Part shown: one piece after another, positions 31,589-39,235 of the stretch
Layout of the letters: each line of letters begins with the position of its first letter
Position numbering within the stretch: the stretch's first letter is position 1
Notes under the pieces: model-generated
Database searches by the model: none
What the model was told of the DNA's origin: nothing
Seen by the model: only the letters and a program-made list of their open reading frames with translations
Assembly: GCA_017882325.1 (NCBI GenBank)
Contig: JADGPQ010000003.1
Location: forward strand, 1 to 42,354
DNA: 42,354 nucleotides
Direction: 5' to 3'
From: Thermoleophilia bacterium
GTDB taxonomy: Bacteria > Actinomycetota > Thermoleophilia > UBA2241
Translations under genes and position numbers: made by a program

Positions 31589-32805
31589 GGCGCCTCGCCT
31601 TCGTGCGGGCGCCCCTTGCGCGTGATCATGGTGCGCAGCTGCCTCGCGGTAAGCAGCGCTCCCGGCAGAGGGTCCTTGAGCGAGTACAGGCCGTCGACCC
31701 TGACGCCCCGGTACGATCTCAGCCACGGGCCGAGCTTCTCGTCGCCCCTGCGCCAGCGGGAGAACGCGTCGCGCGCGTCCGTGAGCGACACTACCCACTT
31801 GAGACCGTCACTCTGGCGTCGCGCCACGTAGGGGTCGCCGATGGCATCGCGGTAGGCGGCCAGCGAGAGGTTCACGCCGCAGGCGGTGGCCAGGCTGTGC
31901 CACATCCAGTGACGCGCGTTGACCTCCATGAGGCGATACCGGCCGTCGCGGGGGTCGCGCTTGAACTCGACCTGGCTGACGCCGTGGTAGCCGAGCTCGT
32001 GCAGCAGGCGCAGACCTGCCTCCGCGAGCTCGGGCACCCAAAGGCTCGCCGCCATGCTCACGTGGCCGAAGCGCGGGGGGTGCTGGCGCAGCTTGTGACC
32101 GGTGAACTGCGCCAGCGGTCGCGACCGGGCGTCCAGATACGACCCCAGGGTATACAGCTCCTCGTCGCCGCCCGGGACGATGTCCTGCAACATCAGCGTG
32201 CCGCAGTCCCGCACCTTGTCGTAGACGCGCAGCAGCTCGTCGCGCGAGCCGATCTCGAGCACGTGCCGGCGAAAGCGGATCTTGAAGGCCAGCGACTCGA
32301 CCGGCTTGAAGATCGCCGGGAAGCCGATCTCGTCGGCGCCGCGGGCGAGGTCGTCGTCGCCGTCCACGAACACGGTCTTCGGGATGTCTACTCCGACGCG
32401 CTTGGCGGTCTCGAGTTGCTCGCGCTTGTCGTGTAGCCGCTGCATCGTCTCCCAGCGGGAGAACGGGATGAGGTACCAGCGCTCCAGGCGCTTCGCGCTC
32501 TTGGAGATGGGCCAGATGTATTGGTCGTGCGTCGGGAAGAGCACGGCGCGCCGCGGCAGGCGAGGCCCCAACTGTTCGAGGAACATGATGAAAGCTTCCT
32601 CGTCTTCGCGCGGGTCTGGGCATACCATCCCAGCGGCGAGCCGCGAGTGCAGGCCCAAGGCGCGCGGATTGTCGTCCACGGCGAGCAGCGGGACGTCGTC
32701 GGCGGCGAGGTCGCGGATGATGTCGAGCCCATTGGCCCAGGAGACTTGTAGCACGACGGCCGGATGACGCTGTTCCGCTGCTTTCACAAACTTGTCGAAG
32801 CGCAT
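31585..32805 (-). CDS. ATP-grasp carboligase (COG3919-like), copy 2
   Basis: 406 aa paralogue of the next gene. N-terminal QVSWANGLDIIRDLAADDVPLLAVDDNPRALGLHSRL aligns with the copy 1 N-terminus; AIFKPVESLAFKIRFRRHV and VEFKRDPRDGRYRLMEVNARHWMWHSLA match copy 1 nearly word for word. Both keep the ATP-binding Lys and the Glu/Asn pair, so neither is an obvious pseudoenzyme. The ATG at 32805 has AAAGG upstream and lies 10 bp after the GT4 stop. Probably tandem gene duplication with specialisation on two substrates or two halves of one linkage. Confidence 0.86.
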   Translation of the reverse strand: MRFDKFVKAAEQRHPAVVLQVSWANGLDIIRDLAADDVPLLAVDDNPRALGLHSRLAAGMVCPDPREDEEAFIMFLEQLGPRLPRRAVLFPTHDQYIWPISKSAKRLERWYLIPFSRWETMQRLHDKREQLETAKRVGVDIPKTVFVDGDDDLARGADEIGFPAIFKPVESLAFKIRFRRHVLEIGSRDELLRVYDKVRDCGTLMLQDIVPGGDEELYTLGSYLDARSRPLAQFTGHKLRQHPPRFGHVSMAASLWVPELAEAGLRLLHELGYHGVSQVEFKRDPRDGRYRLMEVNARHWMWHSLATACGVNLSLAAYRDAIGDPYVARRQSDGLKWVVSLTDARDAFSRWRRGDEKLGPWLRSYRGVRVDGLYSLKDPLPGALLTARQLRTMITRKGRPHEGEAP

Positions 32806-32815
32806 GGTGGACCTT

Positions 32816-33991
32816 TCAGGGCGCCGGGCGCAGGACCTTTTCGTAGACGCCCAGCGTGAGCTGCGCGTTGCGATCCCAGCTCAGGGCCAGTGCGGCCGCC
32901 TTGCCGGCTTCGCCCACGGCGGCCGCGGCCACGGGGTCGTCCAGCACCCTCGCGATGATACCCGTGAGTGCATCGGCGTCGCGAACCGGCACAAGGTAGC
33001 CGCTCTCACCGTCTGCGATGAAATCCTCGGGACCTTCGCCCTTTCCGGCGATGACCGGCGTGTTCTGGGCCATGGCCTCGGTGTATACGAGGCCGAACGC
33101 CTCGTCCCAGCTGGGCAGGGCGAAGACATCGGCGCGGGCCATGAGCGCGAGCACGCGCTGGTGCGGTACGCGGCCGAGGAAGTGGACGGCATCGGCGACG
33201 CCGTCGGCTTCGGCCTGGGCGGCAAGCGCGCCGCGCAGCGGGCCGTCGCCGACGATCGCGAGGTTTACGCGACGGCCGCCCGCGCGCAGCCGCCCGACGG
33301 TCGCGACCAGCTCGCGCAGGCCTTTGCGTTCGATCAGGTAGCCGACCGTGAGTACCAGCGGCGCGCCCGGCAGGTAGTCGGCCGCCGGCTCGACTTCGCG
33401 CCCGAGCCCCGTGGTGCCGTTCAGCACCACGGTCAGGCGCTCGGGCGCGGCGACCCCGGCGAGCAGTCGCGCGACGGCGCTCGAGTTGGCCATCACCGCG
33501 TCGGCGTGCGCGAGCACGGCCTTGGCGCGGCGTTCGACGGCGCCGCCCAGACGAAAGTGCTGGTACACGTCGGCGCCGTGCACGGTGACGACGTACGGTA
33601 CACCGAGGTCCGCGGCCAGCCGCTGGGCGAGGGCGCCGTCGGGCAGCGCCTGGTGGGCGTGCAGCAGGTCATAGCCGCCGCTGCGGAGCGACGGCAAGCG
33701 GCGCACCCTGTAGTAGGCGAGGTCGCCAAGGCGGGCGAAGAAGTGGCGCCTCGGGATCTGTGGCACGCGGGGGTACTCGGCGACGACTCCGTCGCGCACG
33801 GCCTCCCGCGGCTTCTGGCCACGTCGCTTCTGGCGCGGGTCGCGCCACAGGATGCGCGGCACCCACGGCGTCGGGGAGAGCACCTGGGCCTCGACGCCCA
33901 GCTTGCGCAGCGCGAGGACCTGCTCGTGCACGAAAAGGTGTCGTTCCACGCCGGGAGACGGGTAGAGGTGCGAGACGACGAGGACTCTCAC
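32816..33991 (-). CDS. GT4 glycosyltransferase
   Basis: 391 aa. N-terminal VRVLVVSHLYPSPGVERHLFVHEQV, then VVTVHGADVYQ and, in the second domain, LTVGYLIERKGLRELV, VGDGPLR and FALPSWDEAFGLVYTEAMAQ, with the classic E-x7-E donor motif. The 977-aa ORF of the track is a fusion with an antisense-like upstream frame and is rejected. True GTG at 33991 overlaps the polymerase stop by 4 bp. The YEKVLRPAP C-terminus is normal. Confidence 0.9.
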   Translation of the reverse strand: MRVLVVSHLYPSPGVERHLFVHEQVLALRKLGVEAQVLSPTPWVPRILWRDPRQKRRGQKPREAVRDGVVAEYPRVPQIPRRHFFARLGDLAYYRVRRLPSLRSGGYDLLHAHQALPDGALAQRLAADLGVPYVVTVHGADVYQHFRLGGAVERRAKAVLAHADAVMANSSAVARLLAGVAAPERLTVVLNGTTGLGREVEPAADYLPGAPLVLTVGYLIERKGLRELVATVGRLRAGGRRVNLAIVGDGPLRGALAAQAEADGVADAVHFLGRVPHQRVLALMARADVFALPSWDEAFGLVYTEAMAQNTPVIAGKGEGPEDFIADGESGYLVPVRDADALTGIIARVLDDPVAAAAVGEAGKAAALALSWDRNAQLTLGVYEKVLRPAP

Positions 33992-35526
33992 GCGCCGGCA
34001 CCCGCGCCTTCGACGCCCCGGCCGGACTCGGGCAGCGCCGGGGCTCGCTCGGCCGCCGCCAGTCGCGACCGCGAGATGACGGCCAGGCCCAGCCCGTAGA
34101 GGATCCATACCGGGGCGAAGCCGACTGAGCTGCTGGGGCCTACGGCGCCGATAGTCCATCCCAGCAAGGCGAGCACCGTCCCGCTGGCCAGGTATCTGGT
34201 GAAGGCGTCGGGATCGCGCCGCGCGATGGGCCACAGAGTGAGGAGGAGCAGCAGAAAGAAGACCAGGTGCAGGGCGAAGCCCACCAGCCCGCCGTCCGCG
34301 TAGGTCTCGAACCACCAGTTGTGCAGGTTGGAGATGCCGAGGGCGTTGATACCCGACGAGATGATGCCCTCCGCCTGTCCGGGGCCGACGCCGAGGAGGA
34401 AGCTCCCGCCGGCGATCTCCAGTCCGCGGCTGGTCAGGTTCGTGCGAATGTCGCCCGAGCCCTTGCCGGCCTGCGCCTGGCTGAGCAGCGCTTCCAGGCG
34501 AAACTGGCGCAGCATGTCGCTCTGTGAGTTGTTGAACAAGAGGTAGGCGGCGGCGACCACGAGCACGATGGCCACGGTGGCGCCCAGGAGCTTGCCGGTG
34601 CGCGCCGAGAGGCGAGCGCCCAAGTGCCGGAACAGGAAGGCGGCGGCCACCGTGGAGACCCCGGCGGCCACGAGGCTCGAGCGTGAGCCGGTGCGCACGA
34701 AGGCGGCTGCGCCGACCAGGATGAAAAGCGCGTCCAGCGCGAGCCACGACGCCTTGCGCGTAAAGAAGAACGCACAGAGCATGAACGGCCAGCAGAAAGC
34801 CAGATACGTGGCGAGGTCGTTCTGATTGACGAAGACGCTGGTGACGGCGTAGGGCTGGGAGGTCACCGCGTTGCTGAGGCGCGAGGTCGGCAGGCGGATG
34901 CCGAAGCGCGCCTCGAGCAGAGTGAAGCCGACGACGAAGCCGTACGCAAGAATCAGTGCGTAGCCGAGCCAGCGGAGGCGACGGCGGCTGCCTCCGGCGG
35001 CCGCCGTCGCCAGTACGAGCGCGACCATGGTAACGACGATAGCGATGTAGTTGAAGGCGATGGCCTTCGACGGGGACCAGGCGATCCCCACGAAAAGCCA
35101 CGCCAACCACAGCGCGAGTGGCGACAACACGTCCGTCGCGGCGAAGGGCAGCGGAGCGCGCCGCACGACAAGATACGTCACCCCCACCGCGACCACCAAG
35201 GCCAGAACGATGCGGAACAGGAATACCTGGGGGAAGCCGGGGATGGCGAACGATGGGCCGAGAAGGGCTGCCGCGGGCAGCACCACGAGGCCCACCGCGA
35301 GGAACGCGCCGACTTCGACACGGGCGAGGCGCCCCCGATACAGGAGGACCAGCGCTACCACGGCGAGCACGACCAGCAGAACCAGTCCCTGGAGCGGTCG
35401 GCGCGTGAGGGCTACAGCGAAGAGGACGGTGAGGCCTGCACCGGCGGCGATGAGCCCGACGTCGGCGCGGGTGAAGCGACGTCTCGTGGGGGCTGCAGCC
35501 GTTGGTGGTCCGGCGCCGGCGCTCAT
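33988..35526 (-). CDS. O-antigen ligase / Wzy-like polymerase (WaaL/Wzy superfamily)
   Basis: 512 aa integral membrane protein with roughly 10-12 hydrophobic helices. A long extracytoplasmic loop holds FRLEALLSQAQAGKGSGDIRTNLT, with FLLGVGPGQAEG and ISNLHNWWFETYADGGLVGF. The latter, with HN in the middle, is the Wzy_C signature. It would polymerise or ligate repeat units outside the membrane. ATG at 35526 with TAGGAT exactly 6 nt upstream and no Shine-Dalgarno, so this gene begins a leaderless transcript that runs down to the Wzz gene. Confidence 0.88.
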   Translation of the reverse strand: MSAGAGPPTAAAPTRRRFTRADVGLIAAGAGLTVLFAVALTRRPLQGLVLLVVLAVVALVLLYRGRLARVEVGAFLAVGLVVLPAAALLGPSFAIPGFPQVFLFRIVLALVVAVGVTYLVVRRAPLPFAATDVLSPLALWLAWLFVGIAWSPSKAIAFNYIAIVVTMVALVLATAAAGGSRRRLRWLGYALILAYGFVVGFTLLEARFGIRLPTSRLSNAVTSQPYAVTSVFVNQNDLATYLAFCWPFMLCAFFFTRKASWLALDALFILVGAAAFVRTGSRSSLVAAGVSTVAAAFLFRHLGARLSARTGKLLGATVAIVLVVAAAYLLFNNSQSDMLRQFRLEALLSQAQAGKGSGDIRTNLTSRGLEIAGGSFLLGVGPGQAEGIISSGINALGISNLHNWWFETYADGGLVGFALHLVFFLLLLLTLWPIARRDPDAFTRYLASGTVLALLGWTIGAVGPSSSVGFAPVWILYGLGLAVISRSRLAAAERAPALPESGRGVEGAGAGA

Positions 35527-35532
35527 GCTTGC

Positions 35533-35538
35533 ATCCTA
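35533..35538 (-). promoter_or_regulatory. -10 box of the main polysaccharide operon, leaderless type
   Basis: Minus-strand TAGGAT then GCAAGC then ATG (35526). It lies right after the stop of the preceding GT gene (35539), so it restarts transcription inside the cluster. Confidence 0.55.
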
Positions 35539-36798
35539 TCAGCGCGCTCGTGGATGATCGCACGGCCGGAGGTGGCCGCCGACTGCCCCGCCGCCCAGGC
35601 CGTCGAGCAGCGCCGCGAGCTCCGCAGTGAGGCGCCCCAACTCGTAGCGCTCCAGGGACGCCGGGTCGGCGAGAGGGGCGCTGCCGTCGCGGGCTGCGCG
35701 CACGAAGGCGGCGAGCGCCTCCGCCATCTGGTCGTCGGGCAGCACGCACGTGCCGCCGCCTACCTCGGCGAACAGTGATCGGGCGGCGGAGCCGGCCGGC
35801 GAGATGGCGAAGACCGGCCGGCCGGCCTGAAGGTATTCGAAGACCTTACTCGACATGCTCTCCGGGCGGCGACCGTTCACGAGCAGCAGGCCGCCGGCCG
35901 CGCGCTGGCACCCCAGGGCGCGGGTGAGCGGCACGAGCGGCTCGACGCGCACGCGGTCGCCGAGGCCGAGTCGGTCGGCGTCGGGCCTCACGCGGCTCTC
36001 GTCAACGCCGACGAAGAGCGCCTTCACGTCGGGCGGTAGGGCCGCGAGGGCGGTGAGAAACGCGCTCACCTGCTGTTCGCGCCCGTACAACCGTCCGGTG
36101 TGCACAAGCCAGAAGCCGGCGCCGAGAGACACGTCGTCCGGCGTCTCGGCGCGGTCGAAGCCGTTGGGCAGCACGTGAGCGCGCCCTGCGATCCACGGAT
36201 GGCGGGCCACCAGGTCGTCGACGATCGGCTGGTTGACCGCCGTGACGGCAGCGGCGCGGTGCAGCGCCCATGCCTCGAGGCGGGCGTGGGCGGCCCTATG
36301 CGCCGCGGTGGGATACGTGCGGAACTGATAGGTGGACCAGGGGTCGCGGTAGTCGGCCAGCCAAGGGAGGCCTGTCATGCGCGCCAGCGTGGCCGCCACG
36401 AGGTGCACGCTGGGCCTCGGCGAGCTCGAGAAGATGGTGTCGAAACGCTCGCCATGCAGCAGCGCGCGCCCTTTGAGCACAGCCGGCCCGACCCAGGTGA
36501 CGTAGGGATCGGGCACGCTGACCCAGCTGTTGACGCGAGTGCTGCGCTTGCCGCCGCCGAGCAGCTGCTTCGGCCACGGCACAGGAGCGCGGACGACGCG
36601 GACGGCGGGCGGCTCTGCCGCCGGCCCGGCGGCCTTCGCCGCCAGCACCGTCGGCTCCCAGCCGTGTTCGGGCAGGTGGCGCAGAAAGCGCACCACGCGC
36701 GTGGTGCCGGCGCTCGCCATGGGCGGGTACGGATTGGCGACGACGAGCAGTCTCTGGAGGGGCGAGCCGGCCTCGCCTGGCTCTTTGCCTCTGTCCAC
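35539..36798 (-). CDS. GT4 glycosyltransferase
   Basis: 419 aa. N-terminal LQRLLVVANPYPPMASAGTTRVVRFLRHL, then WLADYRDPWS (a hallmark of GT4 transferases), VLPNGFD, LVHTGRLYGREQQ and KVFEYLQAGRPVFAI near the donor site. GTG at 36798 has no clear Shine-Dalgarno; a start nearer LLVVANP is possible. A TAGAAT box on the same strand about 80 nt upstream may drive it. It precedes the polymerase gene by 12 bp. Confidence 0.87.
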   Translation of the reverse strand: MDRGKEPGEAGSPLQRLLVVANPYPPMASAGTTRVVRFLRHLPEHGWEPTVLAAKAAGPAAEPPAVRVVRAPVPWPKQLLGGGKRSTRVNSWVSVPDPYVTWVGPAVLKGRALLHGERFDTIFSSSPRPSVHLVAATLARMTGLPWLADYRDPWSTYQFRTYPTAAHRAAHARLEAWALHRAAAVTAVNQPIVDDLVARHPWIAGRAHVLPNGFDRAETPDDVSLGAGFWLVHTGRLYGREQQVSAFLTALAALPPDVKALFVGVDESRVRPDADRLGLGDRVRVEPLVPLTRALGCQRAAGGLLLVNGRRPESMSSKVFEYLQAGRPVFAISPAGSAARSLFAEVGGGTCVLPDDQMAEALAAFVRAARDGSAPLADPASLERYELGRLTAELAALLDGLGGGAVGGHLRPCDHPRAR

Positions 36799-36880
36799 GC
36801 GTCGACGTGCTTGCAGGTCCGTGGTTCCTCCGGAGCCGGTGGGAGCGGTCTCGCGCGGCGGCGGCCGCCGTCGGGTGGCT

Positions 36881-36886
36881 ATTCTA
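36881..36886 (-). promoter_or_regulatory. Possible -10 box for the GT4 gene at 36798
   Basis: Minus-strand TAGAAT in the 160-bp gap between two minus-strand genes. It would give a 5' leader of about 75 nt, unlike the leaderless boxes elsewhere in the window. Confidence 0.35.
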
Positions 36887-36935
36887 CCAGAGGGGCGTGA
36901 CCGTCAGCCTCGCGTCGGCGGCTCGGCGGCGCACG

Positions 36936-36956
36936 GTGCGGCTCGGCCAGCCGCAC
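36936..36956 (-). terminator. 8-bp hairpin just after the unknown Rossmann gene
   Basis: GTGCGGCT, loop CGGCC, AGCCGCAC, beginning 3 bp beyond the stop of the minus-strand gene. No U-tract. Suggests that gene is its own transcription unit. Confidence 0.5.
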
Positions 36957-36958
36957 GG

Positions 36959-38077
36959 TCAGCGCCGCGGAGCGCCGAGGTCCTTGGGCAACTGCTCGGC
37001 GTGCGCTTCGGACGCGGCGAGCTGCTCCGCTGCCAGCGGTGACGAGCCGCGGCGCCGGGCGCGGGTCATGACCTCGCCGACCTTGAGCCCGGCGGTGTGC
37101 AGCTCGATGAGCGGCTGCGGCAGGAGGTGGTGGCGCGCGCCGTCGTCGGGCCAGCTGCGCAGGCCGGCGCTGGCCAGGCTGCGCCGGTCGACTTCACCGG
37201 CGAGGCCGACCACGGCGAGGTGGGGGGCGGCGGCCGCAAGGGTGGCCGCGTCGATCCAGCCGCCGGGCCCGACTGTGCGAGCGTCCGGCTGGGCGGGGCA
37301 CAGCACCAGGGCGTCGGCCTCGGCGAGACGGCCGCGAGCGGCCGCGTCTCCGAGGCCGTCCCCGACCTTCTCGCCCCCGTAAAGGCTGACGCGGCCGGCA
37401 CCCTCGGGTGCCGCGACGAGTACGCGGGCGCCGGCTTGGGCCAGGCCGCGCGCGACCTTGGCATACGCCGCTCCGTCGCCGGCCACGAGCACAGTGGCGC
37501 CCACGACCTCGACGCCCAGCCGGAGAAGTCCCCAAACGGCCTCCATGGCGAGGTAGCGGAAGAGGTCGATGTCGTCCTCGTCCACGCCGGCCACGGCGAT
37601 GGCTCCTCTGCGGCACGTGGCGACGTCCACGTCGGCGGTGCGCCAATGAACGACGCCGCGCATGAGGGTCACCGCGGCCGTGTCGGCGACATTGCGCACG
37701 ATCGCCTCGTCGATTGGGCGCACCCCGGGGAGGTCGGTCACGATGTCCACGCCGGCGAGCGGCGCCTGCAGGCGCGTCGGCAGGACGTGCACACGGTCCT
37801 GGATGCTGCCGAGCCGGGCGAGATACTCCGTCTGCTGCTCCGCCTCCTTGCGCGACGCCTGTACGCTGTCGCGGGCCACGGCGTACACCTCGTCCGCTCC
37901 CGCCAGAGCGGCGATCGCCGGCGTGATGCGGCGGTAGCCCACGCCGGCCTCGGTGAGCACGCGGAGACCGTGCAAGTCCAGCCTGTGCCGCTCGATGGAA
38001 CGCCGGATGAGGCGCAGCACGTGGAGCCCGGGAAAGGCCTCGTCGCAGGCGAAGCGCGGATCGGGGAGGTCGTTCAT
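36959..38077 (-). CDS. Two-domain Rossmann-like protein of unknown function
   Basis: 372 aa, no signal peptide or membrane helix. Not recognised. The N-terminal half (about 35-150) reads like a nucleotide- or SAM-type alpha/beta fold: LRVLTEAGVGYRRITPAIAALAGADEVYAVARD. The second half (from about 190) starts with a Rossmann strand-loop-helix, VVGATVLVAGDGAAYAKVARGLAQAGARVLV, without a strict GxGxxG. The overall layout (substrate domain plus nucleotide domain) recalls 2-hydroxyacid dehydrogenase or SAH-hydrolase architecture, but no catalytic residues are assignable. ATG 38077 with TAAGAT 6 nt upstream, so leaderless. It has its own terminator, and sits next to glycan genes. Confidence 0.75.
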   Translation of the reverse strand: MNDLPDPRFACDEAFPGLHVLRLIRRSIERHRLDLHGLRVLTEAGVGYRRITPAIAALAGADEVYAVARDSVQASRKEAEQQTEYLARLGSIQDRVHVLPTRLQAPLAGVDIVTDLPGVRPIDEAIVRNVADTAAVTLMRGVVHWRTADVDVATCRRGAIAVAGVDEDDIDLFRYLAMEAVWGLLRLGVEVVGATVLVAGDGAAYAKVARGLAQAGARVLVAAPEGAGRVSLYGGEKVGDGLGDAAARGRLAEADALVLCPAQPDARTVGPGGWIDAATLAAAAPHLAVVGLAGEVDRRSLASAGLRSWPDDGARHHLLPQPLIELHTAGLKVGEVMTRARRRGSSPLAAEQLAASEAHAEQLPKDLGAPRR

Positions 38078-38083
38078 GTGCTC

Positions 38084-38089
38084 ATCTTA
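38084..38089 (-). promoter_or_regulatory. -10 box for the unknown Rossmann gene, leaderless type
   Basis: Minus-strand TAAGAT, exactly 6 nt (GAGCAC) before the ATG at 38077. Same hexamer and spacing as the two-component operon box. Confidence 0.6.
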
Positions 38090-38213
38090 CTTCTCCCTGC
38101 GCCGGCGAGTTCTGCGGAGCCGGGCCCGGACCTCGAGGGAGTGCTCCGAACCGGGAGCGGCGCGCGAGCGTCACACCGTGGGGATCCGGGTCGGCGCGCC
38201 TGGGGCTCTGGTC

Positions 38214-38219
38214 TATACT
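38214..38219 (+). promoter_or_regulatory. -10 box of the secreted glucosaminidase-like gene
   Basis: TATACT about 35 nt before the GTG at 38254. The transcript has a normal leader containing AAAGGA, unlike the leaderless genes. No -35 recognised. Confidence 0.5.
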
Positions 38220-38253
38220 GAAACCTCGCGCCGGCAGAGAAAGGACCGCCCTC

Positions 38254-39207
38254 GTGCGCATCACGTTCCGTCCCACGACGGCACTCGCTTTCGTCGTCAG
38301 CATCTGTGTGCTGCTGGCCGCCGTGGCCGGCGCCTTCGCGCCGGCGGCGGCGGCGGCCCCCGGCGCCGTCCAGATCGACGACTTCCTCGCGGTTCACGGT
38401 TCGCCGATGACCGGCACGGGCGCTACCTTCGTGGCCGAGGGCCGGGCGCACGGCGTCGACCCGGCCTTCCTCGTCGCCATCGCGGGCGCCGAGACGAGCT
38501 TCGGCGAGTTCCTGTACTCCGAGAATGGCGACCAGTGCACGTACAACGCCTTCAACTGGTTCTTCGGCCCCACATGGCCGCAGAGCGACTTCGGGTCGTG
38601 GGACGAGGCCATCGCGCGTGTGGCCGAGGGTCTCTCCGGTCCGCTGTACTACGGCGTCGGCCTCTACTCCGTGGACACCATCGCACCACGCTACTGCCCG
38701 GACGGCACGGGCAACTGGGTCAGCAACGTCACGTCCTTCATGACCCAGCTTGGCGGGAACTCCGCCGATACCCGTCTTGCCGATGGGTCCGCGCTGCCGC
38801 CGGACACGCAGCCCGGGCTCGTTGCGCTCGACGGCTCGGTGACGCTGGCCGGCGGTGCGCGCGAGGTCGGAAGAGACGTCAGGGTGCGCTTCACGATCAC
38901 CAACACCGGCGGCCGCCCCATCGCCCTCGAGGGCATCAGGCTGGCGGTGCGCGGCCCTACCGGCGTCAGGGCCGACCTGGTCTCCGACCGGGCGGTCACG
39001 CTGGCGCCGAGCCAGCGGCTCGCCGTCTCCGCGTCGTGGCCCCTCGACACGGTCGGCGCGTGGCACGGCTGGATCGAAGTGGTGCAGAACGGCGAGCCGA
39101 GCCTCGTCGGCGAGCAGCAGGCTTTCGCCTTCCGCGTCAGCCTGCCGCGCGACCTGGTCGTGCGCCGCTGGATCATGGCCGATTCGAGCCTCAGCTCGCC
39201 GGATTGA
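38254..39207 (+). CDS. Secreted glucosaminidase/lysozyme-like protein with C-terminal beta-sandwich domain
   Basis: 317 aa. Signal peptide (ALAFVVSICVLLAAVAGAFAPAAAAA). A lysozyme-like domain follows: FLVAIAGAETSFGEFLYS places a catalytic-type Glu, then NAFNWFFGPTWPQSDFGSWDEAI and the late YCPDGTGNWVSNV, typical of glucosaminidase/transglycosylase folds. From about residue 190 a beta-rich domain (VRFTITNTGGRPIALEGIRL) resembles CARDB-type modules. GTG with AAAGGA at 9 nt. It probably cleaves peptidoglycan or related glycan outside the cell and may remodel the wall during polymer export. Plus-strand insertion within a minus-strand cluster. Confidence 0.82.
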   Translation: MRITFRPTTALAFVVSICVLLAAVAGAFAPAAAAAPGAVQIDDFLAVHGSPMTGTGATFVAEGRAHGVDPAFLVAIAGAETSFGEFLYSENGDQCTYNAFNWFFGPTWPQSDFGSWDEAIARVAEGLSGPLYYGVGLYSVDTIAPRYCPDGTGNWVSNVTSFMTQLGGNSADTRLADGSALPPDTQPGLVALDGSVTLAGGAREVGRDVRVRFTITNTGGRPIALEGIRLAVRGPTGVRADLVSDRAVTLAPSQRLAVSASWPLDTVGAWHGWIEVVQNGEPSLVGEQQAFAFRVSLPRDLVVRRWIMADSSLSSPD

Positions 39208-39235
39208 CGCTCCTCACGGCCCGGACGCACCATCC

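Noticed and set aside
32816-35749. 977-aa minus-strand ORF, possible giant fusion
   Set aside because: The upstream two-thirds is Arg-rich out-of-frame sequence over the polymerase; only the part from GTG 33991 encodes a GT4 protein.
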